Source: Sandaracinaceae bacterium (GTDB lineage Bacteria > Myxococcota_A > Polyangia > Polyangiales > Houyiibacteriaceae). From it: DNA of 34,700 bases. Every line of letters starts with the position of its first letter. Position 1 is the stretch's first letter. Below, one piece after another: positions 25,031 through 34,284 of this stretch. The DNA is taken from contig JADJJE010000041.1 of assembly GCA_016706685.1 (NCBI GenBank), forward strand, positions 1-34,700, read 5' to 3'. The notes beneath the pieces were generated by a model. That model did not search any database. It saw only the letters and a list, made by a program, of their open reading frames with translations, and was not told where the DNA came from. A program made the translations under genes and the position numbers.

Positions 25031-25036
25031 ATGCTA
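25031..25036 (-). promoter_or_regulatory. Candidate -10 element, near-leaderless start of the vWA lipoprotein
   Basis: TGC-TAGCAT on the minus strand ends 8 nt before the GTG at 25022, with no Shine-Dalgarno. Confidence 0.4.
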
Positions 25037-25088
25037 GCAGGCGGCCACGTCGATGGCATGAACCTGGCCACGCCGTGTCGAGGGCCCC

Positions 25089-26141
25089 CTACCCGAAGCG
25101 GGGCGGACGCCAGCGGGCGCGGCGCTTGGCGGCGTGCGCGCGCTCCCGGTCACGCCCGAAGATCTCCACATAGTCGATGTCCACCGCGTGGGGCGGGAGC
25201 GCAGGGCCAAGCTCCGCGAGTCGCACCTCGACGGAGTCCAGGAAGCGAAGCAGGCCCGCGGTGGCACCCGCGAACACGTTGGGCGTGACCGCCGCGCGTG
25301 TGGCGGCCAGCTGCGTGGCGCAGCCCGACCCGATGGCCCGCTTGCTGGCCAGTTCGGCGAACGACGCGTTGAGCGTGCTGGGGTGAAAGCCCTGCTGGAG
25401 CAGGATGCCCGCCCCCACGCGCAGGCAGGCCAGTGGGTCCAGCAGGCCGTCTTCCAACAGCACCAGCGCAGGCTGGAAGTAGTTGAAGAAGGGGCACACG
25501 CGCGGGCCAAAGCCCTCGAACATGGCGGGCGACGACACGCGGTCGAGGTGGATGAAGATGCGGTGCACGCAGTCCGCCCGCGGCACCCGGCCCGCGGTGC
25601 GCACGATCTGGGCGATGTTCTCGGGGTACACGCGCGCGGCGTCCAGCACCGCCATGAGCTGCCGGTTGTCCACGCGCCCGGCGCACAGGTCGGCGTACAG
25701 CGAGTAGATGAAGGCGTCGGCCTCGGCGTCATCGCCGAACAGGATCTCGCCGTGGTCGCGCTCGCCGTGCACGCGTGCCGACAGCAGCGCCTCCAGCTTG
25801 TAGCTGACCTGGTCCTTGATGACCCGGAAGCGCCCCTTCATCAGGTTGTCCAGGCTGGGCTTGAGCGTGAACGAGTCCCAGCGGATGCCGTCGAGCCGCA
25901 GCTTGGCCTCGAGCACCCGGCGCATCTGCTCGGGGCTGCCGGACAAGATGAACACGGCCGCCGGGTCGGTGGCGCGCAGCTCGCGCAGCAGGACGGAGGC
26001 CCCCGGGACGGTGCGCTTGCGGGTGGCCGGCTCTACCGCAGTGCGCAGCAGGTCCCGGATGCTGTCGAACTCGGTCCGCAGGTACGTCTTGTCGAGGTCC
26101 CAGCGGTAGACGACGCGGGCGGGGTCGAGCGGGGTCAGCAC
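25089..26141 (-). CDS. App1-like (DUF2183) HAD-type phosphatase
   Basis: A 350-aa protein with the App1/LNS2 phosphatidate-phosphatase signature: YRWDLDKTYLRT (DxDxT nucleophile) near residue 13, FILSGSPEQM (motif II Ser), VIKDQVSYKLEAL (motif III Lys) and ILFGDDAEADAFIYS (acidic motif IV). The catalytic domain covers about 8-155. The remaining 190 residues are unfamiliar and mostly helical. It probably dephosphorylates a phosphatidate-like lipid; the substrate is inferred from the family. The start is GTG at 26141, 6 nt after TAGAGT. There is no signal peptide. Confidence 0.82.
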   Translation of the reverse strand: MLTPLDPARVVYRWDLDKTYLRTEFDSIRDLLRTAVEPATRKRTVPGASVLLRELRATDPAAVFILSGSPEQMRRVLEAKLRLDGIRWDSFTLKPSLDNLMKGRFRVIKDQVSYKLEALLSARVHGERDHGEILFGDDAEADAFIYSLYADLCAGRVDNRQLMAVLDAARVYPENIAQIVRTAGRVPRADCVHRIFIHLDRVSSPAMFEGFGPRVCPFFNYFQPALVLLEDGLLDPLACLRVGAGILLQQGFHPSTLNASFAELASKRAIGSGCATQLAATRAAVTPNVFAGATAGLLRFLDSVEVRLAELGPALPPHAVDIDYVEIFGRDRERAHAAKRRARWRPPRFG

Positions 26142-26147
26142 GCTTCG

Positions 26148-26153
26148 ACTCTA
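26148..26153 (-). promoter_or_regulatory. Candidate -10 element, leaderless start of the App1-like gene
   Basis: TGC-TAGAGT on the minus strand ends 6 nt before the GTG at 26141. No Shine-Dalgarno is present. Confidence 0.5.
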
Positions 26154-26201
26154 GCAGCCCGTCGGAGAACGTCTGCCATTCTCTCGTATCCCTGTTTGCG
26201 G

Positions 26202-27035
26202 TCAGCCATGCTCGATGGCGCTGAGCTCCGCCGTGGTCAGCGTGATGACCGCGGCGGCCAGGTCCTCGGCCATGTGCCCAGGGTCGCGGGTGCCCGTGAG
26301 CGGCAGCATGCCCACGTGCAGGGCGAATCGGAACACCAGCTGCGCGGGGGTCACACCGTGGCGCGCAGCGATGGTCTTCAGCTCCGGACGCGCCAGCACG
26401 GGGCCGTTGGCCGTGAGCAGCGAGAAGCCCTGGTACACGATGCCGTGGCGCTTGCACTGGGCGCGCACGTCGCCGTCCCAGCGACGGCTCGCGTAGCAGC
26501 GGTTCTGCACGAAGCGGGGCGCCACGCGCGCGAACTTCACGAGCTCCGCCACCTGCCCCGCGCTCACGTTGCTGATGCCCAGGCTGCCCACCACCCCCTG
26601 CCCCACCAGCGCTTCCATGGCGCGCCAGGCCTCGTGGTCGTTGCGGTGCAGCCCCTCGCCGTTCGTCGGCCCGTGCAGCACCAAGCTGTCGATGTAGCGC
26701 AGCCCCAGGTGCTCCTGCGAACTCTCGAAGGACTGCCTGACCTGCGTGCCGACGGGCGCCTTCGGGTCATAGGGCAAGCGCTGGTCCTGGCCACGCTCGA
26801 ACGTGAACTTGGTCTGCACGAAGAGCTCGGCGCGCTGCACCCGGCCGCTCGCCAGCGCGGCCTGGAGCGCCGCGCCCACGCCCGCCTCGAAGTAGTGCTT
26901 GCGCTGGTTGGCGGTGTCGATGCCCCGGAAGCCTGCCACGAGGGCCTGCGTCACCAGCGCCTCGGTGGCGTCTTCTTTCCACGCCGTGCCGTAGAGCAGC
27001 GTGGGGTGCGTGGGAGAGCCTCGGCCTTCGATCAT
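26202..27035 (-). CDS. Aldo/keto reductase family protein
   Basis: A TIM-barrel NAD(P)H-dependent oxidoreductase of 277 aa. It contains YGTAWKED, GIDTANQRKHYFEAGVG (Asp and Tyr of the catalytic tetrad; the Tyr is shifted compared with classical members, as in the RKHY subgroup), VQTKF (Lys) and LVLHGP (His), and later GISNVSAGQV. This block matches a less-studied AKR branch also found in fungi and plants. Substrate unknown. The ATG at 27035 has TACCCT 5 nt upstream and no clear Shine-Dalgarno. The stop lies 60 nt before the App1-like start. Confidence 0.88.
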   Translation of the reverse strand: MIEGRGSPTHPTLLYGTAWKEDATEALVTQALVAGFRGIDTANQRKHYFEAGVGAALQAALASGRVQRAELFVQTKFTFERGQDQRLPYDPKAPVGTQVRQSFESSQEHLGLRYIDSLVLHGPTNGEGLHRNDHEAWRAMEALVGQGVVGSLGISNVSAGQVAELVKFARVAPRFVQNRCYASRRWDGDVRAQCKRHGIVYQGFSLLTANGPVLARPELKTIAARHGVTPAQLVFRFALHVGMLPLTGTRDPGHMAEDLAAAVITLTTAELSAIEHG

Positions 27036-27040
27036 GCCGG

Positions 27041-27046
27041 AGGGTA
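27041..27046 (-). promoter_or_regulatory. Candidate -10 element, leaderless start of the aldo/keto reductase
   Basis: TACCCT on the minus strand ends 5 nt before the ATG at 27035. No Shine-Dalgarno is present. Confidence 0.4.
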
Positions 27047-27069
27047 CCTCGATCTCGCTTCGGCGCGCC

Positions 27070-27633
27070 TCAGCGCGGGCGCTGGCTCAGGGTGCGATGC
27101 GCGCGGGTCTCGATGCTGTCCAGGAACACCGACAGCGACGCACGCGCCCGCTGCCGCAACATGAACACCGCCACGCCCGTGGCCACCAGCAACGCCAGCA
27201 GCAGCATGGCCAGCCAGCGCGGGTTGGGGTTCAAGAACATCATGGGCAGCAGCGACAAGCAGAACGCCGGGAACATGCGCGTCTCGAGGCGCAGTGTGTC
27301 CCCCGCGATGCGCGGAAGGATGGCCACCACGCCCATGGTGCGGTTCCAGCCGAAGAACTTGTACTTCATGCGCAGCCAGCCGCGCCCGTCTTGCCAGGCG
27401 CCCACGGCCTCCTCGTCGTCGTGGCGCAGGCCCTCGAGGCCCAGCTCCCCCACGGTGAGCGCGCTCGGGGTGGCGTCACGGTAGGCGGCCGCCACCAGCC
27501 GCCGCATGAGCGGCTCCTCGCGGCTCAAGAACGGAATGAACGCGAGCTTCGCGTAGTGCTTCGGGAACACGTACATCGCCACGTACTCCGCGACGAGCGC
27601 GCCAACCATCGCGAGGAGCCAGAGCTTTGCCAT
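27070..27633 (-). CDS. Hypothetical membrane protein
   Basis: A 187-aa protein with one N-terminal transmembrane segment (AKLWLLAMVGALVAEYVAMY) and two closely spaced ones near residues 128-163. A soluble stretch of about 105 residues containing WLRMKYKFFGWNRTMG separates them. I do not recognise a family. The ATG at 27633 (MAKLWLL) is preferred to the upstream start at 27651. TACACC lies 8 nt upstream. It is 34 nt upstream of the aldo/keto reductase and on the same strand. Confidence 0.7.
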   Translation of the reverse strand: MAKLWLLAMVGALVAEYVAMYVFPKHYAKLAFIPFLSREEPLMRRLVAAAYRDATPSALTVGELGLEGLRHDDEEAVGAWQDGRGWLRMKYKFFGWNRTMGVVAILPRIAGDTLRLETRMFPAFCLSLLPMMFLNPNPRWLAMLLLALLVATGVAVFMLRQRARASLSVFLDSIETRAHRTLSQRPR

Positions 27634-27653
27634 GCGGGCCGGGTGTAGCACGC

Positions 27654-27681
27654 AAAACGGCGGGCCCCGAAGAGCCCGCCG
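27654..27681 (-). terminator. Rho-independent terminator of the beta-oxidation operon
   Basis: On the minus strand an 8-bp stem (CGGCGGGC with GCCCGCCG, 8-nt loop) is followed by TTTT, starting 30 nt after the stop of the multifunctional beta-oxidation gene. Confidence 0.8.
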
Positions 27682-27711
27682 CTGCGTGTGGTCATCAGGC
27701 GCGTGCCCGGA

Positions 27712-29890
27712 CTACTTGGTGAAGGTCTTTCCGCTGGCCGCCATCTCGCGCAGGAGCTTCGGCGGCGTGAAGCGCTCGCCGTACTTGATGGCGAGCTCCT
27801 CCGAGCGGCGCACGAACTCGGGCAGGCCCACGTAGTTCACAAACTGCAGGAGACCACCGGTCCAAGGCGGCGCGCCGATGCCCATGATGGACCCGATGTT
27901 GGCGTCGGCCACCGAGCGCAACACCTTCTCCTCGAGGCACCGAATGGTCTCGATGCTCTGGATGTAGAGCAGGCGGTCCTTCAGGTCCTGGAACTGGTGG
28001 GGGCTGGGGACGCCGCCGTCCGCGCGCTGGAAGTGCTCCTTGAGGCCCGGCCAGAGGTTCTTCTTGCCGCCCTCGGGGTAGTCGTAGAAGCCACCGCCGG
28101 CCGCGCGGCCCTTGCGGTTCAGCTCCACGCACATCTTGTCAATGACGGTGTCGGCCGGAGTGGCGGTGTACGCCTTGCCCTCGGCCTCGAGCGCCTTCTT
28201 GATCTCGGCGCGCACGTGGCGACCCAGCTCGAGGCTGACCTCGTCGTTGACGGCCAGCGGGCCAACCGGCATGCCCACCTGCAAGGCGGCCTGCTCGATG
28301 GAGTTGGCCGCGAAGCCCTCCGCCAGCATGGACACGCCTTCCATGGCGAACGTGCCGAACACGCGCGACGTGAAGAAGCCGCGGCTGTCGTTGACCACGA
28401 TGGGCGTCTTCTTGATCTTCACCACGTAGTCGAACGCCATGGCGAGCGCCTCGTCCGAGGTCTCCTTGCCCATGATGATCTCGACCAGCGGCATCTTGTC
28501 GACCGGCGAGAAGAAGTGCAGCCCGATGAAGCGGGTCGCATCCTTCGACGCCTTGGCGAGGCCCGTGATGGGCAGCGTGGAGGTGTTGCTGCACATCAGC
28601 AGACCCGGCGCGGCGGCGGCCTCGGCCTCCTGCGTGACCTTGGCCTTCAAGCTCACACTCTCGAACACGGCCTCGATGATCATGTCGCAGCCCGCGAGCC
28701 CGCTCGCCTCGGCGGTGGTCTCGATGAGCGCGAGCGTGGCGTCCGCCGCCTCACGCGTCATGGCACCCTTCGATACGCGCTTCTCGAGGATCTTGGCGGT
28801 GTACGCCTTGCCCTTCTCGGCGCCCTCGAGCGTGACGTCCTTCAGCACACAGGGGATGCCCACGGTGGCCGTGGAGTACGCGATGCCCTGCCCCATCATG
28901 CCGGCGCCGAGGATGCCCACCTTCTTGGGGAGCGTCTGCGGGATGTCCTTCGGACGGCTGGCGCCGCTGCTGATCTTCTGCAGGTCGAAGAAGAACGCCT
29001 TGATCATGTTCTTCGCGACGCGCCCGGTGGCGAGCTCCACGAAGTAGCGGCTCTCGATGCGCTGTGCGGTGTCGAAGTCCACCTGCGCGCCCTCGACGGC
29101 GGCGCTCATGATGGCGCGCGGCGCCGGGTAGTGCGCACCCTTCAGCTGCTTCTTCAGGTTGGACGGGAAGGCCGGCAGGTTGCCCGCGAGCTGGGGGTTG
29201 CTGGGCGTGCCGCCGGGCATCTTGTAGCCCTTGGCGTCCCAGGGCTGCGTGGCCTTCGGGTTGGCCAGCAGCCACGCCTGCGCCTTGCCAGCATGTCGTC
29301 GGCGTCCTTGGCCAGCTCGTGGATGAGGCCGGTGGCCAGCGCCTGCGAGGGCTTGAGGCGCGGACCCTGGACGAGCACGTCCATGATGGCCTTCTGCACG
29401 CCGAGCAGGCGCACGGTGCGCACGATGCCGCCGCCGCCGGGCAGCAGGCCGAGCGTGACCTCGGGCAGGCCCAGCTGGATGCGCGGGTCGTCGAGGCACA
29501 CGCGGTGGTGACATGCGAGCGCGATCTCGAGGCCACCGCCGAGGGCGGCGCCGTTGATGGCCGCCACCACGGGCACGCCCAGCGTCTCGAGGGCGCGCAG
29601 CTGCCGGTGATCTCGCGCACGTGCGCGAACATGTCGGCGGCGTTCTCGGGCTGCGCCTCGCTCAGCATCTTCAGGTCGCCGCCGGCGAAGAAGGTCTTCT
29701 TGGCGGAGGTCAGGATCACGCCCTTCACGGCGCCCGACTTCACCTCGCCCTGGAGCCGCGCCACGGTGCGCTTCATGGACTCCTGGTAGAGCTCGTTCAT
29801 GGTGTTCGCGGACTGGTTGGGGTCGTCCATCGTCAGCGTGACGATGCCGTCTTGGCCCAGGTCCCAGCGGATTGCGGTCTGCTCAGTCAT
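27712..29890 (-). CDS. fadJ: Multifunctional beta-oxidation enzyme (enoyl-CoA hydratase/3-hydroxyacyl-CoA dehydrogenase), two frameshifts
   Basis: A FadB/FadJ-type alpha subunit. The enoyl-CoA hydratase domain (1 to about 200) has FFAGGDLKML, GAALGGGLEIALACHHRV and LPEVTLGLLPGGGG with both catalytic Glu. The 3-hydroxyacyl-CoA dehydrogenase domain has GILGAGMMGQGIAY (NAD loop), SNTSTLPIT and FIGLHFFSPVDKMPLVEI (catalytic His). Two single-base deletions break the frame: near 29604 (ITGQLRALE expected, GGCAG written for GGCCAG) and near 29290 (MLAKAQAWLL expected, GGCAAGG written for GGCCAAGG). Repairing both gives exactly 726 aa, a normal length. The start ATG at 29890 is 32 nt after the thiolase stop. 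FadJ rather than FadB is a guess; the thiolase-first gene order and the partner's type favour FadJ. Confidence 0.85.
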
Positions 29891-29922
29891 GTTCTTTGTA
29901 CCTTTCGCGTTTCCGTGGGAAC

Positions 29923-31073
29923 TCAGATGCGCTCGATGATGGTGGCGATGCCCATGCCGCCGCCGACGCACAGCGTGGCCAGGCCGTAGCGCTTGTTCTG
30001 CCGCTCGAGCTCGTCGAGGACGGTGCTGAGGATCATGGCGCCCGTGGCTCCGAGTGGATGCCCCATGGCGATGGCGCCTCCGTTCACGTTCACGCTGTCG
30101 GGTCGATGCCCATGTCCTTGGCCAAGCGCAGCGGCACGGACGCGAAGGCCTCGTTGATCTCCCGGACAGATCTGGATGTCGTCCGGTCATGCCCGCGCGA
30201 GCGAGCGCCCGCTGGGCGGCGGGGCGGGGCCGGCCAGCATGATGGTCGGTCGGTGCCCGTGACGGCGATGGCCACGATGCGCCCGCGCCTTGAGACCCAT
30301 GGCCTGCCGGCCTCTTCGTTGCCGATGAGCACTGGCGCCGCGCCGTCCACGATGCCGGAGCTGTTGCCGGCCGTGTGCGTGCTCGATCTTCTCCGCGTGG
30401 TACTTCTGGAGGGCCACCGCGTCGAAACCGCCCATCTCGCCGATCATGGTGAACGCGGGCTTCAAGTTGCCCAGCGCCTCCATGGTGGCGTCGCCGCGGA
30501 TGTACTCGTCGTTGTCCAGCACCACGAGGCCGTTCTGGTCCTTCACGGGCACCACGCTCTTGGCGAAGCGGCCCTCGGCCCAGGCCTGGCTGGCGAGGCG
30601 CTGCGAGCGCAGCGCGAAGGCGTCCACGTCCTCACGCGTGAAGCCCTCGAGCGTGGCGATCAGGTCCGGCCGAGATGCCCTGCGGCACAAGCCGGAGGTG
30701 TTGGTGGCGGGGGTCCATGGCCTCGCGCCCGCCGGACCGTGCGCCGCATGGACTCACGGACCACGCCGCCCGCGAGGACCATGTCCTCGAAGCCCGAGCG
30801 CACCTTCTGCGCGGCCAGGTTCACGGCCTCGAGGCCGGAGGCGCAGAAGCGGTTGATCTGCAGACCCGCGACGGTGTCCGGCAGGCCCGCCGCGATGGCC
30901 GCGGTCTTGGCGATGCAGGCGCCCTGGTCACCCACGGGCGTCACGCAGCCCAGCACCAGGTCGTCCACGTTGTCGAGATCGAGGTTGGGCTGCCGCTCGC
31001 GCAGCGCGTCGATCAGGCCCGTCACCAGCGAGACCGGCTTCAGGGGCGTCGTGACCGATCCTTCCGGTCGTAT
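29923..31073 (-). pseudogene. fadI: Acetyl-CoA acyltransferase (thiolase), many frameshifts
   Basis: Last step of beta-oxidation and partner of the downstream gene. Readable pieces in different frames include LVTGLIDALRERQPN, LDNVDDLVLGCVTPVGDQG, LQINRFCASGLEAVNLAAQ (nucleophile Cys), REDVDAFALRSQRLASQAW, IGEMGGFDAVALQKYH, INEAFASVPLRLAKDMGI, GHPLGATGAMILSTV (His) and the terminal LATLCVGGGMGIATIIERI (second Cys). At least eight breaks occur (for example near 30770, 30700, 30383, 30305, 30255, 30180 and 30105). The N-terminal VRTPRGR block and the region after LAGGV have lost bases. All catalytic residues are still encoded. AGGAG at 31079-31083 marks where translation should start (about 31073), with the FadR-like site just upstream. 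Confidence 0.8.
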
Positions 31074-31110
31074 CGTGGCTCCTGTTGGTTCGGCCGCTGG
31101 GCGTGCCGAC

Positions 31111-31128
31111 TGAATGAGTATTCAATGT
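31111..31128. promoter_or_regulatory. FadR-type (TetR family) operator upstream of the thiolase/FadJ operon
   Basis: TGAATGAGTATTCAATGT; read on the minus strand it contains TACTCATTCA, a perfect match to one half of the consensus TGAATGAMTANTCATTCA. About 15 of 18 positions agree overall. It lies about 40 nt upstream of the thiolase start. On the minus strand TTTACT is found 17 nt before TAGACA just upstream, so the operator would cover the transcription start. Confidence 0.6.
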
Positions 31129-31481
31129 CTAAACGAAGACGGGGCGGAAGTAAATCCCCCGGCAGGCTAGCTCCACCCGAAAGGGATCCCAACCCGGAGA
31201 GGTGGTCGCGAGGAGGGCAGGGGCATCCCTGGTCTGCGAGGTGCGCTCACGCTGGCGCTGCACTCAGATGCCTCCCTGGCTGGCACTGGCTTCGCTCATT
31301 TGTGTACTGGGGCCCGTAAGCAACCGCTCCAGGACGCCCCTCGCCCTCCATGGTGACGCCTCGTTTGGGCGCTTCCGGGGTGCGCTGCCGAGGCAGGGGA
31401 CGCAGTCTGTGCCACGTGACGTGCGAAGGTCCGCCCTGGCCCTTCTCGTCTCGGCGTCGACTACACTTTCTAGAGGTACCC
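31129..31481. other. Gene-poor stretch between fad operator and ferritin-like lipoprotein
   Basis: No convincing gene. A plus-strand ATG at 31125 opens a basic frame (MSKRRRGGSKSPGRLAPPER) ending at 31319. Its first residues resemble the start of some TetR regulators, and position next to the operator would suit an autoregulated FadR, but no helix-turn-helix follows, so I do not call it. TACACT at 31462-31467 could be a -10 for the next gene. Confidence 0.35.
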
Positions 31482-32153
31482 ATGACCACCTACGAACGTC
31501 TCCGGCGACTCTTCACCGACCTCTCGATCGCCACGCTGGCCACGCAGGCTGCGGGTTGTTCCGAGACGCACAGGCTGAGCCGCGTGGGGTTCGACACCAC
31601 GTCGTGCGATGAGGGCCTGATTTTGGAGGCTGCTGAGCCTGCGAGCGCGGTCGACTACCTGGCCATCCGGCGGGTCTTTCAGGACAATGGGAGCGGCGCC
31701 GCGGTGCCGCCACCGCGCCGGTGGCCGGACAGCTCGTTCAGCTGCGCTCTGCGGGGTGGCGGTGATGGGGCCTGCCTCGCCGAGGTCGATGGCCTTCCCA
31801 CCGAGACGGGGTTCGGGTACCCCTACTCGCCCTTCGAGACGTACGCGACGCGCTACCAGCTCATCTGGACACGCGGCGACGAGGTGGGGGTGGTCACTAC
31901 CGACGAGGAGCTGCGCGCCTTCCTGGGGACCATCGACAACGCCGAAGAGGCCATGTTGATCGCACGGTTCGCGGCGGGGCACCGGGTGCTGTGCGATGGT
32001 CCGAACACGCGAGTCACCGACGAGGGCATCGAGGTGCTGACGACCACGGGTGACACGTGTGGACCCGGGACGATGCGGTCCGAGCACATCCTGCTGATTG
32101 CCCCCGACGGGACAGCGACCGTTCGTCGGTCGGTCGTCGTCGAGATTGGGTGA
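31482..32153 (+). CDS. Ferritin-like lipoprotein, N-terminal half
   Basis: A lipoprotein signal (MTTYERLRRLF to the lipobox QAAGC) followed by a domain of about 195 residues with FDTTSCDEGLILEAAEPASA, VDYLAIRRVFQ, TRGDEVGVVTTDEELRAFLG and VVVEIG at the end. As written the product is 223 aa. I believe the frame stops early through an indel: the same domain order, with VDYxALR, a TxxELxxxLGxIDxxxEA block and then CIGRRP plus a ferritin-like domain, is typical of myxobacterial ferritin-like lipoproteins, and that second half is found directly downstream in broken form. The ATG at 31482 has GAGG upstream. Function unknown. Confidence 0.7.
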   Translation: MTTYERLRRLFTDLSIATLATQAAGCSETHRLSRVGFDTTSCDEGLILEAAEPASAVDYLAIRRVFQDNGSGAAVPPPRRWPDSSFSCALRGGGDGACLAEVDGLPTETGFGYPYSPFETYATRYQLIWTRGDEVGVVTTDEELRAFLGTIDNAEEAMLIARFAAGHRVLCDGPNTRVTDEGIEVLTTTGDTCGPGTMRSEHILLIAPDGTATVRRSVVVEIG

Positions 32154-32851
32154 CCGGGTGCGTGATCCGGACGCCTGACCAGCGACGTTACGCCGCCTGC
32201 GTGGGACGGCCACGCGGACCCGGGATCGTACTTACGCCGAGATGGCGGTGCTCGAACCAGCGCGGTGGTAGCGTTCAGGCGCCTGGCGCGCGAGCCGCTG
32301 TGGCTCGGGGCCCGAGCGAAACTAGTGGCACGCGCGCGAGTGGGCCGGGACGACGGGCGCGGCACGTGCACCAGTTGGCGGAGCTGGCGCAAGGTGTTCG
32401 TTGCCGAGTCGGTAGGGAGGAGGCTGACGGTCGCGCGCGGTCCCGGAGATGCTGGCCTCCGCCCTCCCCCCTCACGGCGCCCTTCGACAGCGCGCTCGAG
32501 AACGCGCGCGGGGCTGCGATGCGGGGAAGACGCCCGGGGCCGCTGGTGGCCACTCATCAGGCGCGGCGCGCGACAGGGACACGCGGGTGGCGGAGGGGCA
32601 GCCGAAACACATCGCGCGCGACGAGACGCACCACGCGGCCTTCTCGTGGGACCTGGCGGCGTGGCTCACCACGCAGCTCTCGGCGGAGGATCGCGCGCTG
32701 GTCGCTCTCGAGCGCGCACTGGCCGTGGCGCGCTTTGGTGTGGCGCACGACAGCGGCCTCGACCCCGACGCGAAGGTCGCCGCGGGCAAGCCGGACGCGG
32801 AGACGGCGCTAGGCACTGTATGTGGGCCTCCACAAGAGTGTCTGGGCGTAG
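32154..32851 (+). pseudogene. Ferritin-like domain, C-terminal half of the preceding gene, frameshifted
   Basis: Directly after the stop at 32153 the readable peptide continues in changing frames: CVI (of CVIGRRP), TYAEMAVLE, VVAFRRLARE, GARAKLVARARVGRDD, ARHVHQLAELA, ALENAR, LVATHQARRA, DTRVAEG, IARDETHHAAFSWDLAAWLT and finally LYVGLHKSVWA with a stop at 32849-32851. These follow the order of a ferritin-like four-helix domain, with the Asp/Glu-xx-His metal residues (DETHHA). At least six small indels separate the pieces. Together with 31482-32153 this would make one lipoprotein of roughly 450 aa. Metal binding or oxidative-stress protection is only a family-level inference. Confidence 0.65.
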
Positions 32852-32940
32852 CGGCCGCTTCGTGTAGTCTCCTCGCATGCCGAGGGGAGAGATGCTCATG
32901 TCCTCCGTAGGCTGCACTACCCCCCAGCCCAGCAGGTCAA

Positions 32941-34284
32941 ATGCGCTACTCGCCGTCCGCGCCACTCGTCGCACTCGCCACGTCCGTGTCTCCACCACGT
33001 CGACACTCCTGGGTTTGGCTCACCGCGAGCCTGCTGGTCGCGTGTGGCGGCGAAGAGCCTGCCGCGACGGGCGCGCCCGCTGCGCCTCTCGCGCCGGCGG
33101 CCCCTGCCCCCGCGCCCACGGCGGCTGAGGCGCCCGCTGCGCCTGCTGCTGAAGCCGCGCCAGCTGCTCCTGCAGGCCCGCCCACGTCATGCCACCTCGA
33201 GCCGGCGGGCGGCACCGTGGTCATCGCCAACCGCCGCGCGCCGCTGGTGATGGTGGGGGCCGAGCACGCCGTCATCCTCCACGAGGCGCGCCGACCGCCT
33301 GCGCGCTGCCAGGGGGCGCCGCTCGCCACGGTGATTCCCGTGCCCGTGCCCGCCGCCCTGCCCGTCCCGTCCACGCCGCCCGAGTGCTTCCCGGAAGAGG
33401 AAGACACCACCGGCCGCATCGCGCAGACCGGCCGGCTCGAGCGCATCGGCGACGTGCCCGTGTTCTTGGGCTGCAGCTGCGACCCCGACCCAGTCAACGG
33501 CTGCGCCTGCGGCGTCACGGCGCCGCCCGGCGCGTTCGGCAGGCGCTCGTTCTACATGGGCGGCAGCCACACCACCACCGGGGGCCTCGGCGTGGACCTC
33601 GCGGTGAACGGCGACGTGGCCTACATGGCCGCCGACGTCGACGACACGGGCAACGGCCGCATCGCTTTCCTGGGTCACCGCATCAACCTGGCGGCGCCGG
33701 CCGAGGACCGGCCGCGATGGCGCCAGATCGCGCCCGAGCCGTCAGCCGCGCCGTGCGCCACGGGCTGCGCATCGAGATTGTGGAGAACCTGCCGGACCGC
33801 ACCGTGATCCTCTACGGCTCAGCGAACGCGCCGCGGGCCACGCGCGTGGTGATGGGCGCCGATGGCCTGCGTGAGGGCGCCGCCGAGACCGTGGACTGGC
33901 CCGTGGTTCCTCCGCCCGTAGCGTCGGTCATCAGCGACCGCGAGCGCGGCGCGCCGCCCTTCGTGCGGTTGGTGACCAGCGACGCCATGCGCCCCATCAC
34001 GGGCGTGAATGACGCGGTGGGCGCGTTCAGCCCTGCGCTCATCGAGGTGGACGGTGCCCACGTGCTGTTCTGGTCCGAGGACCTCGGAGACCGCACGCGC
34101 ATCTGGGGCGCCATCTTGAACATTGCCACCGCCGAGATCGGCGCGCGCTTCAGTCACCGCGGGCGACGTGGAGTCCGGCAACGTGCACGCCGACGTGTTC
34201 GGTGGGCACGCGGTGGTCACGTGGGCCCAGCGCGAAGGCGAAGGACACGCCGTGCGCGCCGCCAACCTGGTATGCAGCCGGTGA
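32941..34284 (+). CDS. Hypothetical lipoprotein, two compensating frameshifts
   Basis: A lipoprotein signal ending at the lipobox LVAC, an Ala/Pro-rich linker of about 55 residues, then a domain with paired cysteines (CSCDPDPVNGCACG) and beta-propeller-like segments (GGLGVDLAVNGDVAYMA, GAFSPALIEVDGAHVLFW, NVHADVFGGHAVVTWAQ). The frame is lost near 33738, where GAGCC is written for an expected GAGGCC, and regained near 34152, where one extra base stands before VTAGDVESG. The repaired protein is 447 aa and ends NLVCSR. As written, the first frame ends at 33807. I do not recognise a family. Confidence 0.6.

Noticed and set aside
27688..29511. 607-aa plus-strand frame opposite fadJ
   Set aside because: Antisense shadow; the opposite strand has clear catalytic motifs.
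29280..29620. Programmed frameshifting in fadJ
   Set aside because: No slippery heptamer or downstream pseudoknot-like element is evident, and both events are simple single-base losses in GGCC contexts shared with other broken genes nearby.
31125..31319. Basic frame beginning at an ATG inside the FadR-like site as a TetR repressor
   Set aside because: Only the first 20 residues look suggestive; no helix-turn-helix or ligand domain can be read in any frame downstream.
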